A program made the position numbers and the translations under genes. The notes under the pieces were generated by a model, which was given only the letters and a program-made list of their open reading frames with translations, made no database searches and was not told the DNA's origin. From Vallitaleaceae bacterium (GTDB lineage: Bacteria; Bacillota; Clostridia; Lachnospirales; Vallitaleaceae), in NCBI GenBank assembly GCA_027858555.1, contig JAQICP010000407.1, forward strand, positions 1-10,827: DNA of 10,827 nt, given 5' to 3'. Of the stretch, positions 1-6,487 are shown piece by piece (positions within the stretch are counted from its first letter, which is position 1; each line of letters begins with the position of its first letter).

Positions 1-1
1 A

Positions 2-733
2 TGCAGGTGTACTAAGCTAAAGACTTATACAAACACGACCAGCGATTTAGAATATAAAATCGTATATAAAAAGAGAAAAACCATAGGGATCTATATGGAC
101 ACATATGGTAATTTTGAGATGCGTGTTCCTGTTGAAACCAGCAGGGAAAGGATTCAACAATTCTTAGAAGAAAAATGGTCGTGGATTATGCAAAATCAAA
201 AGGACGCAAAAGAAAAATTGCAAGGAGCTAAGGTGCGCGTCTATGAGGACGGTGAAAGCTATCTGTATATGGGCCATAATTACCCCATTGTTATAACCGT
301 AGAACCTACATTGTCACAAGATACCATTAGATTAGATGAGGTAGATAAAGTTATCATCATATTTGTCAAAGATAATGAAGGGCAAGCAATAAAAGCCTTA
401 TTAAAACGTTTCTATTATCAAACAGCCAAGGCAATTATTGAAGAACGTATTCGTTATTATTCTAAAGATTTCAAGGTTAAGCCACGGAAAATGACCATTT
501 CTAATAATCAAAAAACTTGGGGCACATGCAATGGTATGCGAGAACTCACTTTCAACTGGCGACTAGCCATGGCACCTATGGCAGTAATCGAATATATAGT
601 CATTCATGAGATGTGTCATATGGTTCATTTGAATCACGACAGGTCGTTTTGGCGATTAGTTGGTAAACACGTACCGGATTACGAGGAACAACAAAGTTGG
701 CTAAGTCAGTCGTTGTGGCAAATGACCGTATAA
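2..733 (+). CDS. YgjP-type (DUF45) zinc metallopeptidase, 5' partial
   Basis: Predicted zinc-dependent peptidase of the YgjP/DUF45 group, often annotated as M48-family metallopeptidase; its natural substrate is unknown. Counting from the ATG at 95, the zinc motif is H171-E172-x2-H175 followed by H181, in the setting HEMCHMVHLNHDRSFW. The upstream block TWGTCN (141-146) and FNWRLAMAP (153-161) also fits the family. The frame is open to the left edge of the window, with no ATG, GTG or TTG before 95. The codons before ATG 95 read LEYKIVYKKRKTIGIY, which matches the usual first strands of this family. The real start therefore probably lies upstream of the window and ATG 95 is internal. An AGGG at 85-88 could be a weak ribosome binding site for ATG 95, so a 212-residue form is the alternative. 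There is no signal peptide or membrane segment in the visible part. Confidence 0.85.
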   Translation, partial: CRCTKLKTYTNTTSDLEYKIVYKKRKTIGIYMDTYGNFEMRVPVETSRERIQQFLEEKWSWIMQNQKDAKEKLQGAKVRVYEDGESYLYMGHNYPIVITVEPTLSQDTIRLDEVDKVIIIFVKDNEGQAIKALLKRFYYQTAKAIIEERIRYYSKDFKVKPRKMTISNNQKTWGTCNGMRELTFNWRLAMAPMAVIEYIVIHEMCHMVHLNHDRSFWRLVGKHVPDYEEQQSWLSQSLWQMTV

Positions 734-827
734 TCTGACATATTACTGTATTAGCGAACCTATATACAATGATATGAGATAGTACTCAAAACAAGTAAAT
801 TTATAGCATAGGAAAGCAGGTGTGAAG

Positions 828-1634
828 ATGATTAAGAACAATATGAATCTTTCTCTTAAGGGTAAGCATATCTTAGTTACCGGGGTTAGCCGCTCACAGG
901 GAATAGGGGCTACAATCGTTAGTTTATTAGCTGAAGCTGGCGCAGATGTGATAGGTCATGGGTTTGCTAGTTATGATAAGTCTTTGGAATATAAGGATGC
1001 GGATCAAGCGTACTATAACCTATTAGAAAAAGACATGAGAAAAAAAGGTCTTTCAGTTACTATGCTACCACCTTCGGATCTATCTCTAAAAGAAACACCT
1101 GAAATGATTATCAAGAGAGTAGTAGGTATCTTTAGCTATATTGATGGCCTTGTACTTAACCATGCCTATTCGGTGTCTCTACCCCTGGGGGAATGGACAG
1201 CAGAGCATATCGACGCACATATGGCGGTTAATGTAAGAGCAGCCATGCTCATGATACAAAGTTTTTCAAAGCAGTTACCAGAGGGTATGAAAGGTGCAAT
1301 TACGCTTTTTACCAGTGGACAGTACTTAGGTCCGATGATTGGTGAAATAGCCTACTCCGTATCAAAAGATGCCATTATAGGTTTAACCAAGCAGTCAGCA
1401 GCAGCGCTTTCCCAACAAAACATACGCGTCAATTGCATTAACCCAGGTCCTACGGATACAGGTTATCTAGATGGTGAAAGTTATAAAAATGTGGCCAATA
1501 TGTTTCCTAATGGTAGATGGGGAATGCCAGAAGATGCAGCAAAATTGGTGCATTTTTTACATAGTGATTATGCAAACTGGATTACAGGTGAAGTTATTGC
1601 CAGTGAAGGTGGTTTTAATAGATATAGAGATTAA
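828..1634 (+). CDS. short-chain dehydrogenase/reductase (SDR) family oxidoreductase
   Basis: Predicted cytoplasmic NAD(P)-dependent oxidoreductase of the classical SDR type, about 268 residues, normal for the family. The cofactor glycine motif is TGVSRSQGIG at 18-27. The structural motif usually NAG reads NHA near 111. The catalytic tetrad can be placed at N135, S163, Y176 and K180 (YSVSK). The C-terminal part has the typical NPGPTDTG loop and ends in an ITGEVIASEGG segment as in 3-oxoacyl-ACP reductase relatives. The substrate cannot be told. A GTG at 822 in the same frame would add two residues. ATG 828 is preferred because AGCAGG (815-820) sits seven bases before it, a layout like that of the next gene. 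The 73-base gap to the acetyltransferase makes co-transcription plausible but not certain. Confidence 0.88.
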   Translation: MIKNNMNLSLKGKHILVTGVSRSQGIGATIVSLLAEAGADVIGHGFASYDKSLEYKDADQAYYNLLEKDMRKKGLSVTMLPPSDLSLKETPEMIIKRVVGIFSYIDGLVLNHAYSVSLPLGEWTAEHIDAHMAVNVRAAMLMIQSFSKQLPEGMKGAITLFTSGQYLGPMIGEIAYSVSKDAIIGLTKQSAAALSQQNIRVNCINPGPTDTGYLDGESYKNVANMFPNGRWGMPEDAAKLVHFLHSDYANWITGEVIASEGGFNRYRD

Positions 1635-1707
1635 TAAAGAAAATGATAAGCTAGTGCAAGAAATAATTAAGATTTATGGTTCTTGATCTATAGAAAGGCA
1701 GGTCATT

Positions 1708-2262
1708 ATGAGCGGTTCAACATTCATTATAGAAACAGAGCGATTAGGACTAAGATTATGGCAAGACACAGATGTTATCCCGTTTGCAATTATGAATCAG
1801 AAGGATACTGTCATGAAATATTTCACAAATAAACTAACTTCAGAACAATCTGCAAGTTTTATAGAAAAAATCAAAAAGCATTTCGATGAAAAAGGTTATG
1901 GCTTATGGGCAGTTGAACTTAAAGTAACTCATGAATTTATTGGTTTTATTGGCTTTTATACTCCAGAGTTTAAAGCATACTTTACACCATGTGTTGAAAT
2001 AGGTTGGAGACTTGATGATCAATTTTGGCATAAGGGGTATGCTACAGAAGGAGCAAAGGCGGTACTAGCTTACGGTGTAGATGTATTAAAGCTTTCAGAA
2101 ATCGTTTCTTTTACATCCGAGATTAATAGTCCGTCTATAAAAGTTATGAAAAAAATAGGCTTAAAAAAAGAAGGCCTATTTGAGCATCCAGGCATTAAAC
2201 AGGGTATCAAACCGGAAAATCCTCTAAGACCTCATGTGTTATATAAATTACAAACTCAATAA
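1708..2262 (+). CDS. GNAT N-acetyltransferase, RimJ/RimL-like
   Basis: Predicted acetyl-CoA-dependent N-acetyltransferase of the GNAT fold, 184 residues, close to the usual length of RimJ/RimL-like proteins. It opens with IIETERLGLRLW (7-18), the characteristic first strand of this subgroup. The acetyl-CoA pyrophosphate-binding loop is HKGYATEG (108-115), after the VEIGW strand (96-100). The INSPSIKVMKKIGL segment (139-152) is the usual motif B end, with N140 and S141 in the conserved positions. The acceptor may be a ribosomal protein, another amine or a small molecule; the sequence does not say. A ribosome binding site GAAAGGCAGG (1693-1702) precedes the ATG. It lies 73 bases after the SDR gene on the same strand and ends 12 bases before the convergent DUF302 gene. 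Confidence 0.87.
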   Translation: MSGSTFIIETERLGLRLWQDTDVIPFAIMNQKDTVMKYFTNKLTSEQSASFIEKIKKHFDEKGYGLWAVELKVTHEFIGFIGFYTPEFKAYFTPCVEIGWRLDDQFWHKGYATEGAKAVLAYGVDVLKLSEIVSFTSEINSPSIKVMKKIGLKKEGLFEHPGIKQGIKPENPLRPHVLYKLQTQ

Positions 2263-2274
2263 CATTATAGATAC

Positions 2275-2655
2275 TTATCTTGCTGCATTAATAGCAGCTT
2301 TTAATATGTTTTCAACTTCAAGCGCCACATCGGTTAAGTAATCAAGTTCCAACATACCAATCAAAGATGTTGGGTTACTGAGTCCTATCAAGGTTTCATT
2401 ACCTTTTTCATATACCACTATCTTACAAGGTAAAAAATAACCAACTTCAATATGTTCGTCAAGTACGCGTTTAGCCTGAACTGGGTTGCACACTTCTAAA
2501 ACAACAAAATTCTTATCGAATTCCAAACCTTTTTCTGCTAACTTATCTTTGAAATTCATCTCCCACAAGACACCAAAACTACGTTCTTTTAAAGTAGCTT
2601 TTAAGTCAAGAATGGCTTTTTCAATGGTCTTATTAGTTGTTACGTGATAAATCAT
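2275..2655 (-). CDS. DUF302 domain-containing protein
   Basis: A 126-residue protein that is almost entirely a DUF302 domain, a small cytoplasmic fold of unknown function. Typical family signs are VLEVCNPVQAKRVL (52-65), the GYFLPCKIVVYEKGNETLIG stretch (72-91) with the conserved LPC at 75-77, and the SNPTSLIGML segment (93-102). The two cysteines C56 and C77 lie in the positions where DUF302 proteins often carry them; whether they bind a metal or react with thiols is not known. The start is secure: on the minus strand AAGGAGGA (complement of 2662-2669) stands seven bases before the ATG. A TATAAT box (complement of 2688-2693) lies at a suitable distance upstream, but I see no good -35 element, so the promoter is only suggested. 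The gene is monocistronic and convergent with the acetyltransferase. Confidence 0.88.
   Translation of the reverse strand: MIYHVTTNKTIEKAILDLKATLKERSFGVLWEMNFKDKLAEKGLEFDKNFVVLEVCNPVQAKRVLDEHIEVGYFLPCKIVVYEKGNETLIGLSNPTSLIGMLELDYLTDVALEVENILKAAINAAR
2282..2302 (+). terminator. weak candidate terminator for the acetyltransferase transcript
   Basis: A five-base-pair GC-rich stem GCTGC/GCAGC (2282-2286 and 2294-2298) with a seven-base loop is followed by TTTTAAT on the + strand. It lies 20 bases after the acetyltransferase stop and inside the 3' end of the opposing DUF302 gene, where it encodes the AAINAA repeat of that protein. The stem is short and the T-run has only four bases, so it may be a by-product of the coding sequence. 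Confidence 0.3.
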
Positions 2656-3049
2656 AATATGTCCTCCTTCATCTAATGGATAATTCTATTATACGCCATA
2701 ATTCTTACAAACCATATAGGAATATGATTAATAAAGTGATAACACTAGATATGAGCAACCTTTAGGTTACCATTGTCATAAAATCATCAGTTTGCATATT
2801 AAAAAAATACAGTTAAGGCATTAGTAGCGTAGCCTATGGTTAACTTGGTTAGCTAATAAGTTCCTGCTAAGTGAGGGCTTGATGGTTTCGTCAGACACAG
2901 TGTTGTTTTTGCTTCCACTAAAAAAACTTGCTATAATTAGTATTACAACAAGGATAGGTGCAAGCATATTACTTGTTTGGTATTATATGGTAAAATTATT
3001 ATTAACATTAGTGAGATCATTATAAAATTCATTTTCTTAAGGAGAAGTC
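2656..3049. other. intergenic region between divergent DUF302 and yiaK-like genes
   Basis: These 394 bases separate two divergently transcribed genes. The left end holds the DUF302 ribosome binding site and a possible -10 box; the right end holds the promoter and ribosome binding site of the yiaK-like gene. Between them I see no credible open frame. Small dyads are present: AACC-TTTA-GGTT (about 2757-2768), the octamer palindrome TTAGCTAA (near 2850), and AACAAG/CTTGTT (2947-2952 and 2972-2977). The last pair straddles the early transcribed region of the yiaK-like promoter and could be an operator or a leader hairpin. I recognise no riboswitch or small RNA. Confidence 0.5.
2909..2937 (+). promoter_or_regulatory. 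sigma-A-type promoter for the yiaK-like gene
   Basis: TTGCTT (2909-2914) and a perfect TATAAT (2932-2937) are separated by 17 bases. A TG one base before the -10 (2929-2930) makes it an extended -10 element. Transcription would begin near 2944 and leave a leader of about 105 bases before the ATG at 3050. Confidence 0.6.
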
Positions 3050-4051
3050 ATGCGTATACAATATGGTGAAATTAAAAGTACACGGAGTACCATTTTACAA
3101 TCAAAAGGTGTTGAAGAAAGTAGTGCCAACCACATTGCGACGGTTATCACAGAAAGTAGCACAGACGGGGTTTACTCCCATGGTTTGAATCGGTTTACCA
3201 GTATTATAGAAAATATTGAAGCAGGTATTATTGACGTACATGCGAGTCCTGAGGTAGTCAGCAGTTTTGGAGCATTAGAAGTAATTGAAGGTAATCTTGG
3301 CATGGGCATTGCAAATGCCAGCTATTCAATGGAAAGAGCTATAACCTTGGCTAAAACACATGGTATTGGCTGTGTTTCTTTGCGTAATACCAATCATTGG
3401 TTACGAGGTGCTACATATGGCTTACAAGCAGCTAAAGCTGGTGTTATTGGCATTTGCTTTACGAATACATGTCCTAATATGCCTGCGTGGGGTGCGCTTG
3501 ATAGTCGACTAGGTAATAATCCCATGATTATAGCCATTCCAAACGGCAAGCGTGGTATTGTCCTGGATATGGCCATGTCCCAGTATTCTTATGGTAAACT
3601 AAGTGATTTAGCGTCCAAGGATCAAAAGCTTTCTCATTATGGCGGTTATGACACGGACGGTAATTTGAGCACAGAACCCAGTGACATATTCTCAAGGGGT
3701 CGTGTACTGCCGATTGGTATGTGGAAGGGGTCTGGATTATCGCTAATGCTTGATTTGTTAGCAACCATATTGTCTGGTGGGGATAGCACTAAAGGGATTG
3801 GTGAAAAAAGCAGTGAATATGGTGTGTCACAGGTATTTATAGCAATAGATCCGACTAAGAACAATACCTATGAATCTGTTACCCGAAGCATAGAAGAAAC
3901 CATTGATTATATAAAGAACTCAACAACACTCGATGAGGATACAACAATCTATTATCCTGGCGAGCAATCAGAAAAACGCAGAGAAGATAATTTGAAGCAT
4001 GGTATTTTAGTAAGTGAAGACATTTGGCTTGAAATAATAAAGCAACTATAA
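3050..4051 (+). CDS. yiaK: 2,3-diketo-L-gulonate reductase-like (malate/L-lactate dehydrogenase family)
   Basis: Predicted cytoplasmic NAD(P)H-dependent oxidoreductase of the Ldh_2 family. It most resembles YiaK, which reduces 2,3-diketo-L-gulonate to 3-dehydro-L-gulonate (EC 1.1.1.130). At 333 residues it is about as long as the E. coli enzyme. The catalytic histidine is H44 in GVYSHGLNR (40-48), the position known for YiaK. Other family marks are GNLGMGIANA (81-90), NTNHWLRGATYG (113-124), CPNMPAWGALDSRLGNNP (141-158), MSQYSYGKL (176-184) and WKGSGLSLMLD (225-235). The start is set by AAGGAGAA (3039-3046), and the promoter at 2909-2937 fits this gene. No transporter, kinase or other sugar-acid pathway gene lies beside it, so the physiological substrate is uncertain. 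Related ureidoglycolate or malate dehydrogenases are alternatives, but the SHGLNR and NTNHWLRG motifs favour YiaK. Confidence 0.85.
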   Translation: MRIQYGEIKSTRSTILQSKGVEESSANHIATVITESSTDGVYSHGLNRFTSIIENIEAGIIDVHASPEVVSSFGALEVIEGNLGMGIANASYSMERAITLAKTHGIGCVSLRNTNHWLRGATYGLQAAKAGVIGICFTNTCPNMPAWGALDSRLGNNPMIIAIPNGKRGIVLDMAMSQYSYGKLSDLASKDQKLSHYGGYDTDGNLSTEPSDIFSRGRVLPIGMWKGSGLSLMLDLLATILSGGDSTKGIGEKSSEYGVSQVFIAIDPTKNNTYESVTRSIEETIDYIKNSTTLDEDTTIYYPGEQSEKRREDNLKHGILVSEDIWLEIIKQL

Positions 4052-4148
4052 TTACGTGAAAAGTAGAAGGACTATTATTTTAGAAAAGATATTATGGCTA
4101 GATATAAAGGATTTAAAGAGATATAAAAGCTTTAATGTAAAATATTTA

Positions 4149-4220
4149 ATGACCAAATGACCAAATGACCAAATGACTAAATGACCTTATGACCAAATGA
4201 CTAAATGACCTTATGAGTTA
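4149..4220. repeat. tandem octamer array with 24-base higher-order unit
   Basis: Nine consecutive octamers in exact register, eight intact and one degenerate. With A = ATGACCAA, B = ATGACTAA and C = ATGACCTT, the order is A A A B C A B C, then ATGAGTTA. The block A-B-C (24 bases) is thus present twice without a mismatch, at 4165-4188 and 4189-4212. Every unit contains ATGA, so all frames meet stops quickly and the array is not coding. The pattern fits slippage of an octamer followed by duplication of a 24-base block. Confidence 0.9.
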
Positions 4221-4308
4221 AATACTTAAAGTATAAGTGTAAGTAAGTGTAAATCCGTTATTGTATTACAGTATTATTACATTTTACTGGTTAAGGAGTA
4301 ATTGATGC

Positions 4309-4339
4309 TTGACATGAAGTTGACTTTAAGGTTTATACT
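4309..4339 (+). promoter_or_regulatory. MerR-type promoter with 19-base spacer, upstream of the aldo/keto reductase
   Basis: A consensus -35 TTGACA (4309-4314) and a -10 TATACT (4334-4339) are separated by 19 bases, two more than optimal for sigma-A. Within the spacer lies the dyad AAGT-TG-ACTT (4317-4326), with a further matching pair outside it. A long spacer over a dyad is the classic layout of promoters that MerR-family activators untwist. Transcription would start near 4346, about 55 bases before the reductase ATG. No merR-like gene is in the window, so the regulator is not identified. Confidence 0.55.
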
Positions 4340-4399
4340 GAGTATTGAGTCAAAAAGACAGAAAGATAATTTGCACATGTAACATGGAAGGGGTGTATC

Positions 4400-5524
4400 A
4401 TGCAATACCGGGAATTTGGAAACACTGGCGTAAAAATATCCATACTTGGATTTGGTGCTATGCGATTACCAACCAAAGAAGTAGAGGAGAAGACTGTATT
4501 TGATCACGAAGAAGGCATTAAGATAATTAGAAGAGCCTATGAACTCGGGGTTAATTATTTCGATACCGCACCTTATTATTGTGATGGTGAAAGTGAGATC
4601 ATAGTTGGGCAGGCAATTAAACCGTTTAGAGATAAGATCTATTTATCAACAAAAAATCCTATTGAAGATGAATCAGGCGAACATTGGCGAGAACGCTTAG
4701 AGAATTCCTTGAAAAAACTAGATACAGATTATATTGATTTCTATCATATGTGGGGTATTAACTGGGAAGCTTATGAAAATAGTATTAATGTACCAAACGG
4801 ACCAATGGAAGCGGCACTAAAAGCTAAAGAGGAAGGTTTAATCAGACACATCTCTTTTTCTTTTCATGACAAAGCTGAAAATCTTTTAAAGCTTATTGAT
4901 ACTGGTAATTTTGAGACCATGATATGTCAGTAAAACTTACTTGATCGTAGCAATGAAGCAGCAATTGCCCATGCAAAAGCTAAAGGGCTTGGGGTAGTCA
5001 TTATGGGACCTGTTGGTGGCGGACGACTTGGGGCTCCTTCTAAAACCATTATGGATGTATTACCTGGAAAAGTGAATAGCAGTGCTGAAATAGCACTCAG
5101 GTTTGTTATGTCCAATCCAGGTGTAACTGCCGCATTATCAGGCATGGGGTCAATGGACATGGTTGAAGAAAATGTGGGAGTAGCATCTAACGAAGCACCA
5201 CTTACAGCTGAAGAAATAGAACAAATCAATAGCTCAATGGAAGAAAACAAACGCATGGCAGACCTTTATTGTACAGGATGTAATTATTGTATGCCTTGTC
5301 CACAGGAAGTCAATATACCGCTTAACTTCCAATTGATGAACTATCATAGAATCTATGGTCTCACTGAGTATGCCAAAAATGAATATGCTCAGATTGGAAA
5401 AGTGAATTGGATGAAAGGCAAGAATGCAGAAGCATGTATTGACTGTGGTATCTGTGAAGAAAAATGTCCTCAAAAACTAGAGATTCGCAAGCAATTAAAA
5501 GAAACGGCCGAAGTACTTGGATAG
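4400..5524 (+). pseudogene. aldo/keto reductase with C-terminal 2x[4Fe-4S] domain, broken by one in-frame TAA
   Basis: The full frame spans 375 codons including the terminal TAG and is interrupted only by TAA at 4931-4933 (codon 178). Residues 1-177 form the first part of an aldo/keto reductase barrel, with the catalytic tetrad D55, Y60, K85 and H116. After the stop the same frame continues NLLDRSNEAAIAHAKAKG and then MGPVGGGRLG, the expected rest of the barrel. It ends in a ferredoxin-like domain with cysteines at 291, 294, 297, 300 (CTGCNYCMPCP) and 346, 349, 352, 356 (CIDCGICEEKCP). Family members commonly read CQYNLLDRSN here, so one base change from a tyrosine codon (TAT or TAC) to TAA explains the break. 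The start has a good ribosome binding site (GGAAGGGG, 4386-4393). The downstream half could begin at ATG 5003, but no good ribosome binding site is seen there and it would lack the catalytic residues. A sequencing error is the main alternative to a true pseudogene. Confidence 0.85.
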
Positions 5525-5841
5525 AGCCACTTAGAGAAAAAGCCACTTATACATGTGATATGCTCCAATTGCAGTAGACATCTGAAAGTATAAAATGTTT
5601 ATTACAATCGGCCTATATCATCAGATGATATAAGTGGTTTTTTAGTGTGCATATATAATAGATCAAAAAGGTAATAAGTAGCTAATAAAGTCACAAAAGG
5701 TTATAATATAGATGAACTAGAATTGGTGAATCATATAAAACAAACTTAATTATCTAGATAGAATAATAGAATTGAAAAGTTAATAATTCTAACCATTAAT
5801 ATTAAATTATATATAAAAAAGGTTATAGGAGGAAGAATAAA
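5525..5841. other. intergenic region with inverted repeat and AT-rich upstream sequence
   Basis: These 317 bases contain the inverted repeat and T-tract at 5537-5643 and then about 200 AT-rich bases before the next gene. GCCACTTA occurs twice directly after the reductase stop (5526-5533 and 5542-5549). A TATAAT box at 5702-5707 and a TTGAAA at 5772-5777 could belong to promoters for the coiled-coil gene, but neither has a good partner element at the right distance. There is no open frame worth calling. Confidence 0.5.
5537..5643 (+). terminator. terminator-like inverted repeat after the aldo/keto reductase
   Basis: Two arms pair over 15 positions with a single G-U: AAAAAGCCACTTATA (5537-5551) and TATAAGTGGTTTTTT (5629-5643). 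Between them lies a compact hairpin, TATATCATC-A-GATGATATA (5614-5632), nine base pairs perfect on paper, though a real loop would open the innermost pairs. It is followed by AGTGG and TTTTTT. The A-tract, stem and T-tract suit a bidirectional terminator, with the hairpin nested in a long loop. The two structures compete only for positions 5629-5632. Confidence 0.55.
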
Positions 5842-6450
5842 ATGAAAAGAATATGGGTATTCATAGGGTTTATATTAATTGTAGGTGTCGGTATATTAAC
5901 ATTTCTTGTGGTAGACAAGTCTAGGGTAATAAGTGAACTTGAACAAGAAAACAAACAAAATCAAGAAGAGACTCAGGTTCAGATTCAAGCACTCACTGAT
6001 GAAATTAGTGCTCTTAATACGACAATCAGTACCAAAGAAAGTGAGCTGATATCATTAACAAAAAATTACGACGATTCACTAATATTACTAGATGAAAAGG
6101 ACATATCCATAGCGGACCTAACTGAGCAAGTGGACACCTTACTGGCAGAAGCTGAAGTTACCGAGGATGAAATGCTTATGGACTATGCCTCTATGATGCA
6201 ACTTGAAAGTCTTGGCATAAAAGATATTGACATGATAGTAGACGACTTACGAGCACGTACTGAATTGATAGGCTTTGAAGGTGTCGTAGGGGGAACTATG
6301 CGGTTTGGTAGTATATTTGTGATTAATGATCAATGGGTGTATGCGAGATTTGATGATGGCCATATCATGGGCTATGGTTTATATAAGTATAAGGTTGAGG
6401 CTAATATGGATCTTACATGGGAAGTGATTGATAGTAGGTTGGACGACTAG
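5842..6450 (+). CDS. hypothetical membrane-anchored coiled-coil protein
   Basis: A 202-residue protein that I do not recognise. Residues 1-3 are basic or polar and residues 5-24 form one hydrophobic segment without a clear signal-peptidase or lipobox cysteine site, so it is probably an N-terminal membrane anchor with the rest outside the cell. Residues about 27-106 are rich in E, Q, L, I and S with heptad-like spacing and should form a coiled coil. From about 107 to 202 there is a smaller, probably folded domain with aromatic and glycine-rich strands (GFEGVVGGTMRFGSIFVIN at 144-162, then WVYARFDDGHIMGYGLY). The start is fixed by AGGAGG (5827-5832) nine bases before the ATG. The decayed gene at 6488 begins 37 bases later on the same strand and may once have been co-transcribed. 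No function is proposed. Confidence 0.75.
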   Translation: MKRIWVFIGFILIVGVGILTFLVVDKSRVISELEQENKQNQEETQVQIQALTDEISALNTTISTKESELISLTKNYDDSLILLDEKDISIADLTEQVDTLLAEAEVTEDEMLMDYASMMQLESLGIKDIDMIVDDLRARTELIGFEGVVGGTMRFGSIFVINDQWVYARFDDGHIMGYGLYKYKVEANMDLTWEVIDSRLDD

Positions 6451-6487
6451 TTATAGGTATTCAGGCATAATATCGGTGAGGGATATA

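Larger units (their letters stand above)
4052..4399. other. intergenic region with tandem repeats and a MerR-type promoter
   Basis: No convincing gene is visible in these 348 bases. In order they hold an AT-rich stretch, the octamer repeat array at 4149-4220, a perfect 13-base palindrome ATACTT-A-AAGTAT (4222-4234), a short TAAGTG-rich repeat up to about 4250, and the promoter at 4309-4339. The ribosome binding site GGAAGGGG for the reductase is at 4386-4393. A 25-codon frame (4305-4382) overlaps the promoter and is discussed as a finding. I see no clear terminator for the yiaK-like gene. Confidence 0.6.

Noticed and set aside
1471..1686. Second + strand frame overlapping the end of the SDR gene
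   Set aside because: It is out of frame with the conserved SDR C-terminus and has no ribosome binding site; only its last few codons lie outside the SDR gene.
4149..4220. CRISPR array
   Set aside because: The units are eight bases long with no spacers between them, and there are no cas genes.
4931..4933. TAA as a recoded sense codon
   Set aside because: TAA ends several intact genes in this window (SDR, yiaK-like, DUF302, acetyltransferase), so a reassigned code is not supported.
4927..5256. Minus-strand frame of 109 codons opposite the second half of the aldo/keto reductase
   Set aside because: The + strand here encodes clear family sequence with iron-sulfur cysteines; the antisense product has low-complexity S/P/T content and no ribosome binding site that I could see.
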